Source of the DNA: UBA5066 sp046331465
GTDB taxonomy: Bacteria; Acidobacteriota; Thermoanaerobaculia; UBA5066
Reading direction: 5' to 3'
Assembly (NCBI GenBank): GCA_046331465.1
Contig: JAXLQV010000001.1
Location: 2,232,001 to 2,296,000 of the forward strand
DNA length: 64,000 nucleotides
Both the position numbers and the translations under genes were made by a program. The notes below the pieces were generated by a model that saw only the letters and a list, made by a program, of their open reading frames with translations, ran no database searches and had not been told where the DNA came from. Shown piece by piece: positions 52,940-61,521 of the stretch (the first letter of the stretch is position 1; the number at the start of each line of letters is the position of its first letter).

Positions 52940-53821
52940 ATGAAGAACCTCAAGGCCCTCCTCCTCGCCCCCGCCGTGATCCTCCTCGCGAGCGCCCTTC
53001 CCGCCCCCGCCGCCGAGTGGTCCGACATGTTCGTCGGCTACCGCTACTGCTACCACGTGAACGACCCGACGATCGACCACGACATCAACAAGCAGGTCGT
53101 CCAGTTCGCGACGGCGAACCGCTACTCCCTCGGGAGCAACTTCCTGAACGTCGACGTCCTGATGTCGAACAAGTACGACCCGGCGAACGGGGCGGGCTCG
53201 AACGGCGCCCAGGAGATCTACGTCACCTACCGCCACCAGCTGAGCCTCAACAAGGCGTTCAAGGCCGGGATCAAGAGCAAGCTGGTCCGCGACGTCTCCA
53301 TCACGGCCGGAGGCGACCTCAACTCCAAGAACACGGCCTTCGCCCCCGGCAAGAAGATGTTCGTCATCGGCCCGACGATCAACTTCAACCCGAAGAAGGG
53401 CTTCGTCGACCTCGGCTTCTGGTACTACAAGGAGTGGAGCCACAACGCGTTCGCCGCCGGCACGGCGAAGAACGTCGAGTTCGACGGCACGCTCATGGTC
53501 AACGCGACGTGGGGCATCCCGATCGCGCTGAGCAAGGAGGTCGGCTCGACCTTCAAGGGCTTCGCCTACGCCACGCTTCCGAAGGGGAAGGACGCGGTCG
53601 GCGTCCAGACCGAGACCGAGGTCCTCTCGAGGATCACCTGGCAGTTCGACGTCGGCTCGCTCATGGGCGTGAAGAAGGGGATCATCCAGGTCGGCCCCGG
53701 CTACGAGCTCTGGTACCACAAGTTCGGCAACCCGACCCCGATCCCGGTCCCCGGGACGACGACGACGAAGCCGAACCACACGACGTCCGCCCCGACCTTC
53801 CAGGCCGAGATCCACTTCTGA
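52940..53821 (+). CDS. Tsx-like outer-membrane channel protein
   Basis: A 293-residue protein with a signal peptide (MKNLKALLLAPAVILLASAL, cleavage near APAAEW). The mature part is a run of alternating hydrophobic strands ending in a terminal Phe (AEIHF), as in outer-membrane barrels. The opening EWSDMFVGYRYC, IDHDINKQVVQFA and LGSNFLNVDVLMSNKYDP resemble the nucleoside-specific channel family Tsx/OmpK. It lies between the purine permease and hyuA with 51- and 28-base gaps, so a role in passing purines through the outer membrane is a reasonable inference. Confidence 0.82.
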   Translation: MKNLKALLLAPAVILLASALPAPAAEWSDMFVGYRYCYHVNDPTIDHDINKQVVQFATANRYSLGSNFLNVDVLMSNKYDPANGAGSNGAQEIYVTYRHQLSLNKAFKAGIKSKLVRDVSITAGGDLNSKNTAFAPGKKMFVIGPTINFNPKKGFVDLGFWYYKEWSHNAFAAGTAKNVEFDGTLMVNATWGIPIALSKEVGSTFKGFAYATLPKGKDAVGVQTETEVLSRITWQFDVGSLMGVKKGIIQVGPGYELWYHKFGNPTPIPVPGTTTTKPNHTTSAPTFQAEIHF

Positions 53822-53849
53822 GCCTCCGCGGAGACGGCGGGAGACGCGC

Positions 53850-55199
53850 ATGAGAACCCTCGTGAGGAACGGCCGGGTGGCCTCGGAAGGTCGCGTCGAG
53901 ACGACGGACCTCCTCCTCGAGGACGGGCGCGTCTCCGCCGTCGGCCGCCGGGGCCTCGGCCCGGCCGACCGGGTCGTCGAGGCCGCGGGCTGCTGGGTCC
54001 TCCCGGGGCTCGTCGACTTCCACGTCCACGTAGGCGACCGGATCGGCCGGTTCGAGCTCGCCGACGACTACGAGAGCGGCACGCGGGCCGCCGTGAAGAA
54101 CGGCGTCACGACGCTCTGCACGTTCGTCACCCAGGGCCCCGGGGAATCGCTCGGCGCCGCCCTCCGCAGGACCCGCGCCCGGGCCGAGGGGCAGTGTCAC
54201 GCCGACGTCGCCTGGCACCTCACCCCGACACGCTTCGAGTCGGCCGACTGGGCCGAGATGGAGGAGCTCGTCGGGGCCGGGTACCGGACGTTCAAGCTCT
54301 ACACGACCTACCGCGGCGCCGGCCTCTTCTCGGACCAGGCGCGCCTCGAGGAGCTCTTCCACCGCCTCGGGCCGCTCGGCGTCCGCTTCCTCCTCCACTG
54401 CGAGGACGACGCGCTCCTCGAGTCGGTCGACGCCTCGACGCTCGATCTCTCGAAGGCCTCCGCCCACGCCCGGCTCCGGCCGGAGGCGGCCGAGGTCGCC
54501 TCGGTCGAGGCGCTCCTCGCGCTCGCGGCGCGCTGCGCCGTCCCGCTCCACGTCGTCCACGTCTCGACCGTCGCCGCAGCCGAGAGGATCCGCGACGCGC
54601 GGGAGAGCCAGGACGTCACCAGCGAGACGTGCCCCCAGTACCTCTGGCTCGACGAGGGGTGGCTCGACCGCCCCGACGGCCACCGCTGGCTCTGCTCTCC
54701 CCCGCTTCGGGGCGGCCGCGCCCGCTTCCGCGAGCTCGCCCGCGGCGGGGCCTTCGACTTCTTCGCCACGGACCACTGCGCCTTCCGCAAGGTCGACAAG
54801 GACGACTGGGACGGGCGCGACGTCCGGACCGCGGCGAACGGCCTCCCCGGCGTCGGCGGCCTTCTCCACCACGCGTGGAGGCTCTGGGGAGACGACCCGG
54901 ACCGCGCCGCGCGGGAGGTCTCCCTCCGGCTCTCGAAGAACCCCGCGGCCCGCCTCGGCCTCGACGGCCGCAAGGGAGCGCTCCGCCCGGGCCTCGACGC
55001 CGACGTCGTCGTCCTCGACCCGAACGGGCCCGAGCGGCCCGTCCGGGGGACCGAGAGCGACGCGTACGACGCCTTCCCGGGCTTCACCTCGACACTCGCC
55101 CTGCGCCACGTCCTCGTCCACGGGGAGCCCGTCGTCGCCGACGGCGCCCTCCTCGACGCGGAGCGGCGGAGGGGTCAGCTCCACCCGATTTCCGAATAG
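53850..55199 (+). CDS. hyuA: HyuA/dihydropyrimidinase-like cyclic amidohydrolase
   Basis: A 449-residue amidohydrolase predicted to open a cyclic amide ring. The binuclear metal ligands are all present: His58 and His60 (DFHVHVGD), the Lys149 that would be carbamylated (FKLYTTY), His183 (HCED), His237 (HVVHVST) and Asp308 (FFATDHC). This is the D-hydantoinase/HyuA pattern. E. coli hyuA (ygeZ) lies in the corresponding cluster. The substrate is likely a hydantoin-like or dihydropyrimidine-like product of purine ring cleavage (inference). Confidence 0.9.
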   Translation: MRTLVRNGRVASEGRVETTDLLLEDGRVSAVGRRGLGPADRVVEAAGCWVLPGLVDFHVHVGDRIGRFELADDYESGTRAAVKNGVTTLCTFVTQGPGESLGAALRRTRARAEGQCHADVAWHLTPTRFESADWAEMEELVGAGYRTFKLYTTYRGAGLFSDQARLEELFHRLGPLGVRFLLHCEDDALLESVDASTLDLSKASAHARLRPEAAEVASVEALLALAARCAVPLHVVHVSTVAAAERIRDARESQDVTSETCPQYLWLDEGWLDRPDGHRWLCSPPLRGGRARFRELARGGAFDFFATDHCAFRKVDKDDWDGRDVRTAANGLPGVGGLLHHAWRLWGDDPDRAAREVSLRLSKNPAARLGLDGRKGALRPGLDADVVVLDPNGPERPVRGTESDAYDAFPGFTSTLALRHVLVHGEPVVADGALLDAERRRGQLHPISE

Positions 55200-55208
55200 G
55201 AGAACGCC

Positions 55209-56402
55209 ATGCCGTCCAAAGCGATCCTCGACCTCGCCGCCGAATTCAAGGGCCTGAAGAGCGACCTCTTCCAGAAGGACTTCCTCCTCACCTGGGAGCA
55301 CCCCGAGGAGCAGATCAAGGCGATCCTGACGCTCGCCGCGACCTTCAAGCGCCTCCACCAGGAGGGGTACTCCTACCGCGCCTTCGACACCGGCCTCGCG
55401 ATCTCCATCTTCCGCGACAACTCCACGCGGACCCGCTTCTCCTTCGCTTCGGCCGCGAGCGCTCTCGGCCTCTCCCTCGCCGACCTCGACGAGCAGAAGA
55501 GCCAGGTCGCCCACGGCGAGACGGTCCGCGAGACGGCGAACATGATCTCGTTCCTCACCGAGGTCATCGGCATCCGCGACGACATGTTCCTCGGCGCGGG
55601 GAACTCGTACATGCGCGAGGTCGGCGACGCGCTGACCGACGGGACGAAGCAGGGGGTCCTCCACCGCCGCCCGAGCATCGTCAACCTCCAGTGCGACATC
55701 GACCACCCGACGCAGTCGCTCGCCGACCTCGCGTGGCTGAAGGAGCACTTCGGCGGCCTCGAGAACCTCAAGGGGAAGAAGATCGCCATGACCTGGGCCT
55801 ACAGCCCGAGCTACGGCAAGCCCCTCTCCGTCCCGCAGGGGATCATCGGCCTGATGTCCCGCTTCGGGATGGAGGTCAGCCTCGCCTACCCCGAGGGCTA
55901 CGGCCTCATCCCCGACGTCATCGAGGTCGCGAAGAAGAACGCGGCGGCCACGGGCGGGAAGTTCGAGGTCGTGAACAGCATGGAGGCGGCCTTCAAGGAC
56001 GCCGACATCGTCTACCCGAAGTCGTGGGCTCCCTACGAGGTGATGGGCCGCCGGACCGAGCTCCTGAACAAGAACGACAAGGACGGCCTCAAGGCGCTCG
56101 AGAAGGAGTGCCTCGCGAACAACGCGAAGTTCACGAGCTGGGAGTGCGACCGGGCGAAGATGAACCTGACGAAGGGCGGCAAGGCGCTCTACATGCACTG
56201 CCTGCCGGCCGACATCACCGACGTCAGCTGCAAGGCGGGCGAGGTGAGCGCCGACGTCTTCGAGCAGTACCGGATCCCGACCTACCAGGAAGCGGCCTAC
56301 AAGCCGTTCGTCATCAGCGCCCTCATGTTCCTCGAGCGGATCGCCGATCCGGCCGCGAAGCTCGACGAGATCGTCGCCCGCGGACGGAAGCTGAGCATCT
56401 GA
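55209..56402 (+). CDS. ygeW: Knotted carbamoyltransferase YgeW
   Basis: A 397-residue member of the aspartate/ornithine transcarbamoylase superfamily. The carbamoyl-phosphate loop is FRDNSTRTRFSF (Ser72-Arg76), and HCLPADI (His330) is the second site. DLDEQKSQVAHGETVRET and TWAYSPSYGKPLS are characteristic of the YgeW subgroup rather than OTCase or ATCase. With the carbamate kinase at 59251 it could work in the degradative direction, turning a ureido compound into carbamoyl phosphate and an amine. It starts 9 bases after hyuA. Confidence 0.94.
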   Translation: MPSKAILDLAAEFKGLKSDLFQKDFLLTWEHPEEQIKAILTLAATFKRLHQEGYSYRAFDTGLAISIFRDNSTRTRFSFASAASALGLSLADLDEQKSQVAHGETVRETANMISFLTEVIGIRDDMFLGAGNSYMREVGDALTDGTKQGVLHRRPSIVNLQCDIDHPTQSLADLAWLKEHFGGLENLKGKKIAMTWAYSPSYGKPLSVPQGIIGLMSRFGMEVSLAYPEGYGLIPDVIEVAKKNAAATGGKFEVVNSMEAAFKDADIVYPKSWAPYEVMGRRTELLNKNDKDGLKALEKECLANNAKFTSWECDRAKMNLTKGGKALYMHCLPADITDVSCKAGEVSADVFEQYRIPTYQEAAYKPFVISALMFLERIADPAAKLDEIVARGRKLSI

Positions 56403-56410
56403 GGCGCGCC

Positions 56411-57868
56411 ATGTCGCGGATCGTGAAGTCGATCAACGGCGAGGTCCGGAAGCGGACCGCGAAGCGCTGCCGCGAGCGGGGAATCGTCATCCCCACCTTC
56501 CGGCAGATGCGCGAGCCGTCCCTCGTCCCCGAGGCGCAGAAGAAGCGGCTCGAGGGCGTCGGCCTCTGGGACGTGAACCCCGCGAACCTCTTCCGGATCA
56601 CCTGGAAAAACGACCACGAGACGGGCCTCTTCGGCGGCCCGAACTACCTCGAGATCCCGAAGGAGATCACCGGGATCAAGGCCCGCGTCGTCGGCCTCGT
56701 CGGGAAGTGGTTCCCCACCGGGGCCCACAAGGTCGGCGCCGCTTTCGGTTGCCTCGTCCCCCGCCTCGTGAGCGGCGAGTTCGACCCGGAGAAGCACAAG
56801 GCCGTCTGGCCGAGCACAGGCAACTACTGCCGCGGCGGCGCATTCGACTCCGCCATCCTCGGCTGCCACGCCGTCGCGATCCTCCCGCAGGAGATGTCGC
56901 AGGAGCGCTTCGACTGGCTCAAGGAGATCGGCGCGGAGGTCATCGCGACGCCGGGCTGCGAGAGCAACGTCAAGGAGATCTACGACAAGTGCTGGGAGCT
57001 GAAGGCGGACCCGGCGAACGTGATCTTCAACCAGTTCGACGAGTTCGGGAACCCGCTCTGGCACTACAACGTGACGGGGCCCGCCGTGGAGGAGGTCTAC
57101 GCGGGGATGCGCACGCCGAAGACGCGCCTCGCGGCCTGGGTCAGCGCGACCGGAAGCGCGGGGACGATCGCCGCCGGTGATTACCTCAAGACCCTCTTCC
57201 CGGGGATGAAGACCGTCGCCACCGAGGCGCTCCAGTGCCCGACGCTCCTCCGGAACGGGTTCGGGGGCCACCGGATCGAGGGGATCGGCGACAAGCACGT
57301 CCCGTGGGTCCACAACGTCCGCAACACCGACGCGGTCGCCGCCATCGACGACGAGGACTGCATGCGCCTCCTCCGGCTCTTCAACGAGCCGGCGGGCCGG
57401 GAGCTCCTCGTCGCGGCCGGGGCGCCCGCCGACGCCGTCGGGAAGCTCGACCTCCTCGGCATCTCGTGCATCTGCAACATCCTCGCCGCCATCAAGGCCG
57501 CGAAGTACTGGGAGCTCGACGAGAACGACGTCGTCATGACCGTCTTCACCGACAGCGCGGAGATGTATCTCTCCCGCCTCGCGGAGCTGACGGCCGAGCG
57601 CGGGCCGTTCACGGCGATCGACGCCGCCCGGACGCAGACGGGGAGCCTCGAGCGGCAGGCGGTGGACAACTTCAAGGAGCTGACCTACGCGGACCGCAAG
57701 GCGATCCACAACCTGAAGTACTACACCTGGGTCGAGCAGCAGGGGAAGACCTACGAGGAGATCCAGGCCCAGTGGAACCCCGAGTACTGGCGCGAGCTCT
57801 TCGAGGACGAGGTCGTCCACTTCGACCGGCTCATCGACGAGTTCAACGCGGAAGTGGGCCTCGGGTAG
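56411..57868 (+). CDS. Fold-type II PLP-dependent enzyme, unassigned
   Basis: The 485-residue protein belongs to the tryptophan-synthase-beta/cysteine-synthase fold. The Schiff-base lysine is Lys107 (WFPTGAHKVGAAFG), with STGNYCRGGAFDSA as the substrate loop and SATGSAGTIAAG as the glycine-rich phosphate cup. It is not the diaminopropionate ammonia-lyase, which is a separate gene at 60239-61438 with a different lysine motif. It starts 8 bases after ygeW. It may be a second lyase for an amino-acid intermediate such as serine, threonine or a substituted alanine; that is inference. C-terminal EIQAQWNPEYWRELF suggests an extra helical domain. Confidence 0.85.
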   Translation: MSRIVKSINGEVRKRTAKRCRERGIVIPTFRQMREPSLVPEAQKKRLEGVGLWDVNPANLFRITWKNDHETGLFGGPNYLEIPKEITGIKARVVGLVGKWFPTGAHKVGAAFGCLVPRLVSGEFDPEKHKAVWPSTGNYCRGGAFDSAILGCHAVAILPQEMSQERFDWLKEIGAEVIATPGCESNVKEIYDKCWELKADPANVIFNQFDEFGNPLWHYNVTGPAVEEVYAGMRTPKTRLAAWVSATGSAGTIAAGDYLKTLFPGMKTVATEALQCPTLLRNGFGGHRIEGIGDKHVPWVHNVRNTDAVAAIDDEDCMRLLRLFNEPAGRELLVAAGAPADAVGKLDLLGISCICNILAAIKAAKYWELDENDVVMTVFTDSAEMYLSRLAELTAERGPFTAIDAARTQTGSLERQAVDNFKELTYADRKAIHNLKYYTWVEQQGKTYEEIQAQWNPEYWRELFEDEVVHFDRLIDEFNAEVGLG

Positions 57869-57905
57869 CCCCCGGGACCCACACCGTCTCGAAACGGAGG
57901 CTCCG

Positions 57906-59231
57906 ATGCGGCTCCTCATCCGGAACGGCACGCTCGTCACCTTCGGGAACCCCTGCCGGGTCCTCGAGGGGCAGGCTCTCCTCCTCGAGGGGGGCCGCAT
58001 CGCCCGGATCGCGCCGGCGGGCGAGATCCCCGGCCCGTTCGACCGCGAGATCGACGCCCGCGGCAAGCTCGTCCTCCCCGGGATCGTCAACGCCCACATG
58101 CACTACTACTCCACGCTCGTGCGCGGCCTCGGGAAGGCCGCGCCGAGCGCGAATTTCCAGGAGGTCCTCGAGAACCTCTGGTGGCGCCTCGACCGGAAGC
58201 TCTCTCTCGACGACGTCGAGGTGAGCGCGAAGGTCATCCTGCTCGACGCCATCCGGAAGGGGACGACGACCCTCGTCGACCACCACGCGAGCCCGGGGGC
58301 CGTCACCGGCTCCCTCGGGAGGATCGCGAAGGCGGTGAAGGAGACGGGGCTCCGCTCCTGCCTCTGCTACGAAGTCTCCGACCGAGACGGCGCGGCGGTG
58401 GCGGAGGAGGGGCTCGAGGAGAACGCCGCCTTCGCGCGGGAATGCGCGTCGGCGAACGACCCGCAGCTCCGCGCGCTCTTCGGCCTCCACGCGGCCTTCA
58501 CGCTCTCCGACGGGACGCTCGAGAAGGCGGCGCGGCTCGGGAAGGACGCGGGCGTCGGCTTCCACGTCCACGTCGCCGAGGCCGCCTCCGACGTCGCCGC
58601 GAACCGGGCGAAGTACGGGAAGTCGTCCGCGCGGAGGCTGATCGACCACGGGATCCTCGGGAAGGGCAGCATCGCGGCCCACGCCGTCCACTGCGACGAC
58701 GCGGACAAGGACGCCCTCGCCGCGAGCGGGACCTGGGTCGTCCACAACCCGCAGTCGAACCTCAACAACGCCGTCGGCATCGCCGACGTCCTCGGGCTCG
58801 TGAAGCGGGGCGTCCCGGTCGGCCTCGGCACCGACGCCATGACGGTGAACATGCTCGAGGAGGTCCGCGTCGGCCTCTGGGCGCAGCACCTCCGGCAGGA
58901 CAACCCGAGCTGCGGCTTCATGGAGCTGACCGGGGCCCTCTTCGTCCGGAACCCCGAGATCGCCTCGGCGCTCTGGGGCTTCCCGATCGGCACGCTGGCC
59001 GAGGGCTCCGCGGCCGACGTGATCCTCGTCGACTACCTCGCCCCGACCCCCCTGAACGACTCCACCGTCCTCGGCCACCTCGTCTTCGGCATCTCGCAGG
59101 CCGTCGTCGACACGACGATCTGCGGCGGCCGGGTCCTGATGCACGGCCGGAAGCTCGAGATCGGCCTCGACGAAGAGGCCCTCGCGGCGGAGAGCCGCCG
59201 CCTCGCCACCGCGCTCTGGGAGCGCTTCTGA
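57906..59231 (+). CDS. ssnA: Putative aminohydrolase SsnA
   Basis: A 441-residue amidohydrolase of the cytosine-deaminase/guanine-deaminase superfamily. The metal-binding His pair is His64/His66 in NAHMHYYST, with later ligands in HVHVAEA and HAVHCDD and an Asp in GTDAM. HNPQSNLNNAVG is characteristic of the SsnA group. In E. coli ssnA is part of the same cluster. It likely deaminates or opens a purine-derived ring; the substrate is unproven here. A GGAGG precedes the ATG. Confidence 0.93.
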   Translation: MRLLIRNGTLVTFGNPCRVLEGQALLLEGGRIARIAPAGEIPGPFDREIDARGKLVLPGIVNAHMHYYSTLVRGLGKAAPSANFQEVLENLWWRLDRKLSLDDVEVSAKVILLDAIRKGTTTLVDHHASPGAVTGSLGRIAKAVKETGLRSCLCYEVSDRDGAAVAEEGLEENAAFARECASANDPQLRALFGLHAAFTLSDGTLEKAARLGKDAGVGFHVHVAEAASDVAANRAKYGKSSARRLIDHGILGKGSIAAHAVHCDDADKDALAASGTWVVHNPQSNLNNAVGIADVLGLVKRGVPVGLGTDAMTVNMLEEVRVGLWAQHLRQDNPSCGFMELTGALFVRNPEIASALWGFPIGTLAEGSAADVILVDYLAPTPLNDSTVLGHLVFGISQAVVDTTICGGRVLMHGRKLEIGLDEEALAAESRRLATALWERF

Positions 59232-59250
59232 AGCACCCGAAGGAGGCCAC

Positions 59251-60195
59251 GTGAGCCGCACCGCCGTCATCGCCGTCGGAGGGAACTCCCTGATCACCGA
59301 CAAGGAGCACCAGACGGTGCCCGACCAGTTCCAGGCCGCCGCGGAGACGTGCAAGCACGTCGCCGCCCTCTTCGGGGAGCCGGGGCTGCGCGTCGTCGTC
59401 ACGCACGGCAACGGGCCGCAGGTCGGGTTCATCCTGCGCCGCTCCGAGCTCGCCGCGCGCGAGCTCCACATGGTCCCGCTCGACTCCTGCGTCGCCGACA
59501 CGCAGGGGGCGATCGGCTACCACATCCAGCTCGCCCTCTACAACGAGTTCAGGCGGCGGGGCCTCGCCAAGCAGGCGGCGAGCGTCGTGACGCAGTGCCT
59601 CGTCGACCGCGACGACCCGGCGTTCGGCAAGCCGAACAAGCCGATCGGCTCGTTCCTGACGAAGGAGCAGGCCGACCACCACCGGGCGAAGGACGGCTGG
59701 GAGCTCGTGGAGGACGCCGGCCGCGGCTGGAGGCGCGTCGTCGCTTCCCCGAGGCCGAAGGCGATCCTCGAGATGAACGCCGTGAAGAGCCTCCTCGACG
59801 CCGGTTTCGTCGTCGTCGCCGCCGGCGGCGGCGGCATCGCCGTCGTCCCGGACGAGAAGGGCGAGCTGAAGGGCGCCTCGGCCGTCATCGACAAGGACTT
59901 CGCCTCGAGCCTCCTCGCGCGCCAGATCGGGGCCGAGCTCTTCGTCATCTCGACCGGCGTCGAGAAGGTCTGCCTGAACTACGGGAAGCCCGACCAGAAG
60001 GTCCTCGACCGGATGACCGTCGCCGAGGCGAAGCAGTACTGCGCCGAGGGGCACTTCAAGCCGGGGAGCATGCTCCCCAAGATCCAGGCCGTCATCGAGT
60101 TCCTCGAGGGGGGCGGCAGGGAGGCCATCATCACGGACCCCGAGCACCTCGGCCTCGCCCTCGCCGGGAAGACCGGCACCCACGTCGTTCCCTGA
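59251..60195 (+). CDS. arcC: Carbamate kinase
   Basis: A 314-residue amino-acid-kinase-fold enzyme catalysing carbamoyl phosphate + ADP to ATP and carbamate. It has VIAVGGNSLI, VVTHGNGPQVGFILRR, the PIGSFLT segment, VVAAGGGGIAVV and VIDKDFASSLLA, all expected for carbamate kinases. It matches the position of yqeA in the E. coli cluster. With YgeW it gives a route to substrate-level phosphorylation. The GTG start is preceded by a GGAGG. Confidence 0.94.
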   Translation: MSRTAVIAVGGNSLITDKEHQTVPDQFQAAAETCKHVAALFGEPGLRVVVTHGNGPQVGFILRRSELAARELHMVPLDSCVADTQGAIGYHIQLALYNEFRRRGLAKQAASVVTQCLVDRDDPAFGKPNKPIGSFLTKEQADHHRAKDGWELVEDAGRGWRRVVASPRPKAILEMNAVKSLLDAGFVVVAAGGGGIAVVPDEKGELKGASAVIDKDFASSLLARQIGAELFVISTGVEKVCLNYGKPDQKVLDRMTVAEAKQYCAEGHFKPGSMLPKIQAVIEFLEGGGREAIITDPEHLGLALAGKTGTHVVP

Positions 60196-60238
60196 CCCGC
60201 GCCACGCACCGTCCCGCCCGGAGCCCTGGAGGCCGAAG

Positions 60239-61438
60239 ATGAACGCCACGACCCTCGCCGCGGAAGCGACCCTCCTGAAGAACCCGCTCGCGAAGCCCGA
60301 GCACCGCTGGCCCGCTCCCGACCCCTCGGTCTGGATCTTCCACCGGCGGATGCCCGCCTACCGCGCGACGACGCTCTACGACTGCCCGGACCTCGCGGCG
60401 AGGTACGGCGTCAAGCGCGTCCTCGTGAAGGCGGAGACGCAGCGGCTGGGCCTGCCGAGCTTCAAGATCCTCGGCGCGTCGTGGGCGTCGTACCGCGCGC
60501 TCTGCGACCACCTCGGCTTCGAGCCGGAGCCCTGGGCGAACATCAACGACCTCTCCCGCCGCATCGCCTACCTGAAGCCCTTCTCCTTCGCGGCGGCGAC
60601 CGACGGGAACCACGGCCGCGCGGTCGCGTTCATGGCGCGGCTCCTCGGCTTCTCCTGCCGCATCTTCGTCCCGAAGGGGACGGTCCCCGCCCGGATCCAC
60701 GCGATCCAGAACGAGGGGGCGGAGGTGACCGTCGTCGACGGCGACTACGACGCCGCCGTCGCGCGGTCGGCGGAGGAGGCGAGCGAGAGCTGCCTCGTCA
60801 TCTCCGACACCTCCTGGCCCGGGTACGACGTGACGCCCCGACGGGTCGTCGACGGCTACACGACGATCTTCCTCGAGATCGAGCAGGCGCTCGCGGCCGC
60901 CGGGATCGGCGTGCCGGACGTCGTCGTCGTCCCGATGGGGGTCGGCGCCTTCATGTCCGCCGCCGTCAGCTACCTCCGGAGCCGGCCCTGGAGGGGGGCG
61001 CTCGTCGGCGTCGAGCCGGCGGACGCGAACTGCATCCAGGTCTCGGCGAAGGCCGGCGAGATGACCGCCGTGCCGGGCCCGCACCGCTCGATCATGGTCG
61101 GCCTGAACTGCGGGCTCCCCTCCCCCGTCGCCTGGCCGCGGGTCTCGACCGGCGTCGACTGGATGGTCTCGATCGGCGACGACCGCGCCCGCGAGGCGAT
61201 GCGCGGCCTCGCCGACAGCGGCGTCGTCGCCGGCGAGACGGGCGCGGCCGCGCTCGGGGCGCTCGCCGCGCTGCACGACGACGCGTCGACCGCGGAGTTC
61301 CGCGACGCCGGCCTCCTCGGCCCCGAGAAGACGGTCCTCCTCATGATCACGGAAGGGGCGACGGACCGGGGCAACTACCAGGCCGTCGTCGGGCGGACCC
61401 CCGAGGAGATCGGGACCGTCCTGACCGTGGCGCGCTGA
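60239..61438 (+). CDS. ygeX: Diaminopropionate ammonia-lyase (YgeX/DpaL)
   Basis: A 399-residue fold-type II PLP enzyme that converts 2,3-diaminopropionate to pyruvate and two ammonia. The PLP lysine is Lys76 in GLPSFKILGASWA (E. coli DpaL has it at nearly the same position), followed by the catalytic-site loop AATDGNHGRAVA and VVPMGVGAFMSAA. TEGATDRGNY near the end is also conserved in DpaL. It fits the last step of the predicted pathway. Start ATG 60239 follows a GGAGG. Confidence 0.93.
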   Translation: MNATTLAAEATLLKNPLAKPEHRWPAPDPSVWIFHRRMPAYRATTLYDCPDLAARYGVKRVLVKAETQRLGLPSFKILGASWASYRALCDHLGFEPEPWANINDLSRRIAYLKPFSFAAATDGNHGRAVAFMARLLGFSCRIFVPKGTVPARIHAIQNEGAEVTVVDGDYDAAVARSAEEASESCLVISDTSWPGYDVTPRRVVDGYTTIFLEIEQALAAAGIGVPDVVVVPMGVGAFMSAAVSYLRSRPWRGALVGVEPADANCIQVSAKAGEMTAVPGPHRSIMVGLNCGLPSPVAWPRVSTGVDWMVSIGDDRAREAMRGLADSGVVAGETGAAALGALAALHDDASTAEFRDAGLLGPEKTVLLMITEGATDRGNYQAVVGRTPEEIGTVLTVAR

Positions 61439-61489
61439 ACGGCTCGCGGGGGGCTCGGCCTCCCCGCGGGCGCAAGAGGAACAGAGGGC

Positions 61490-61495
61490 TAGACT
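61490..61495 (+). promoter_or_regulatory. Putative internal -10 box (TAGACT) before xdhD
   Basis: TAGACT lies 26 bases before the xdhD ATG, with an AGAGGTG ribosome-binding site in between. It matches the TAGACT boxes of other genes and could give xdhD its own transcript. Confidence 0.4.
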
Positions 61496-61521
61496 GGATC
61501 CGCACCGGCAAGAGGTGAACC

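Noticed and set aside
56411..57868. Initial call as the diaminopropionate ammonia-lyase ygeX
   Set aside because: The gene at 60239-61438 fits that enzyme in length and lysine motif; this one has a different lysine context and extra C-terminal region.
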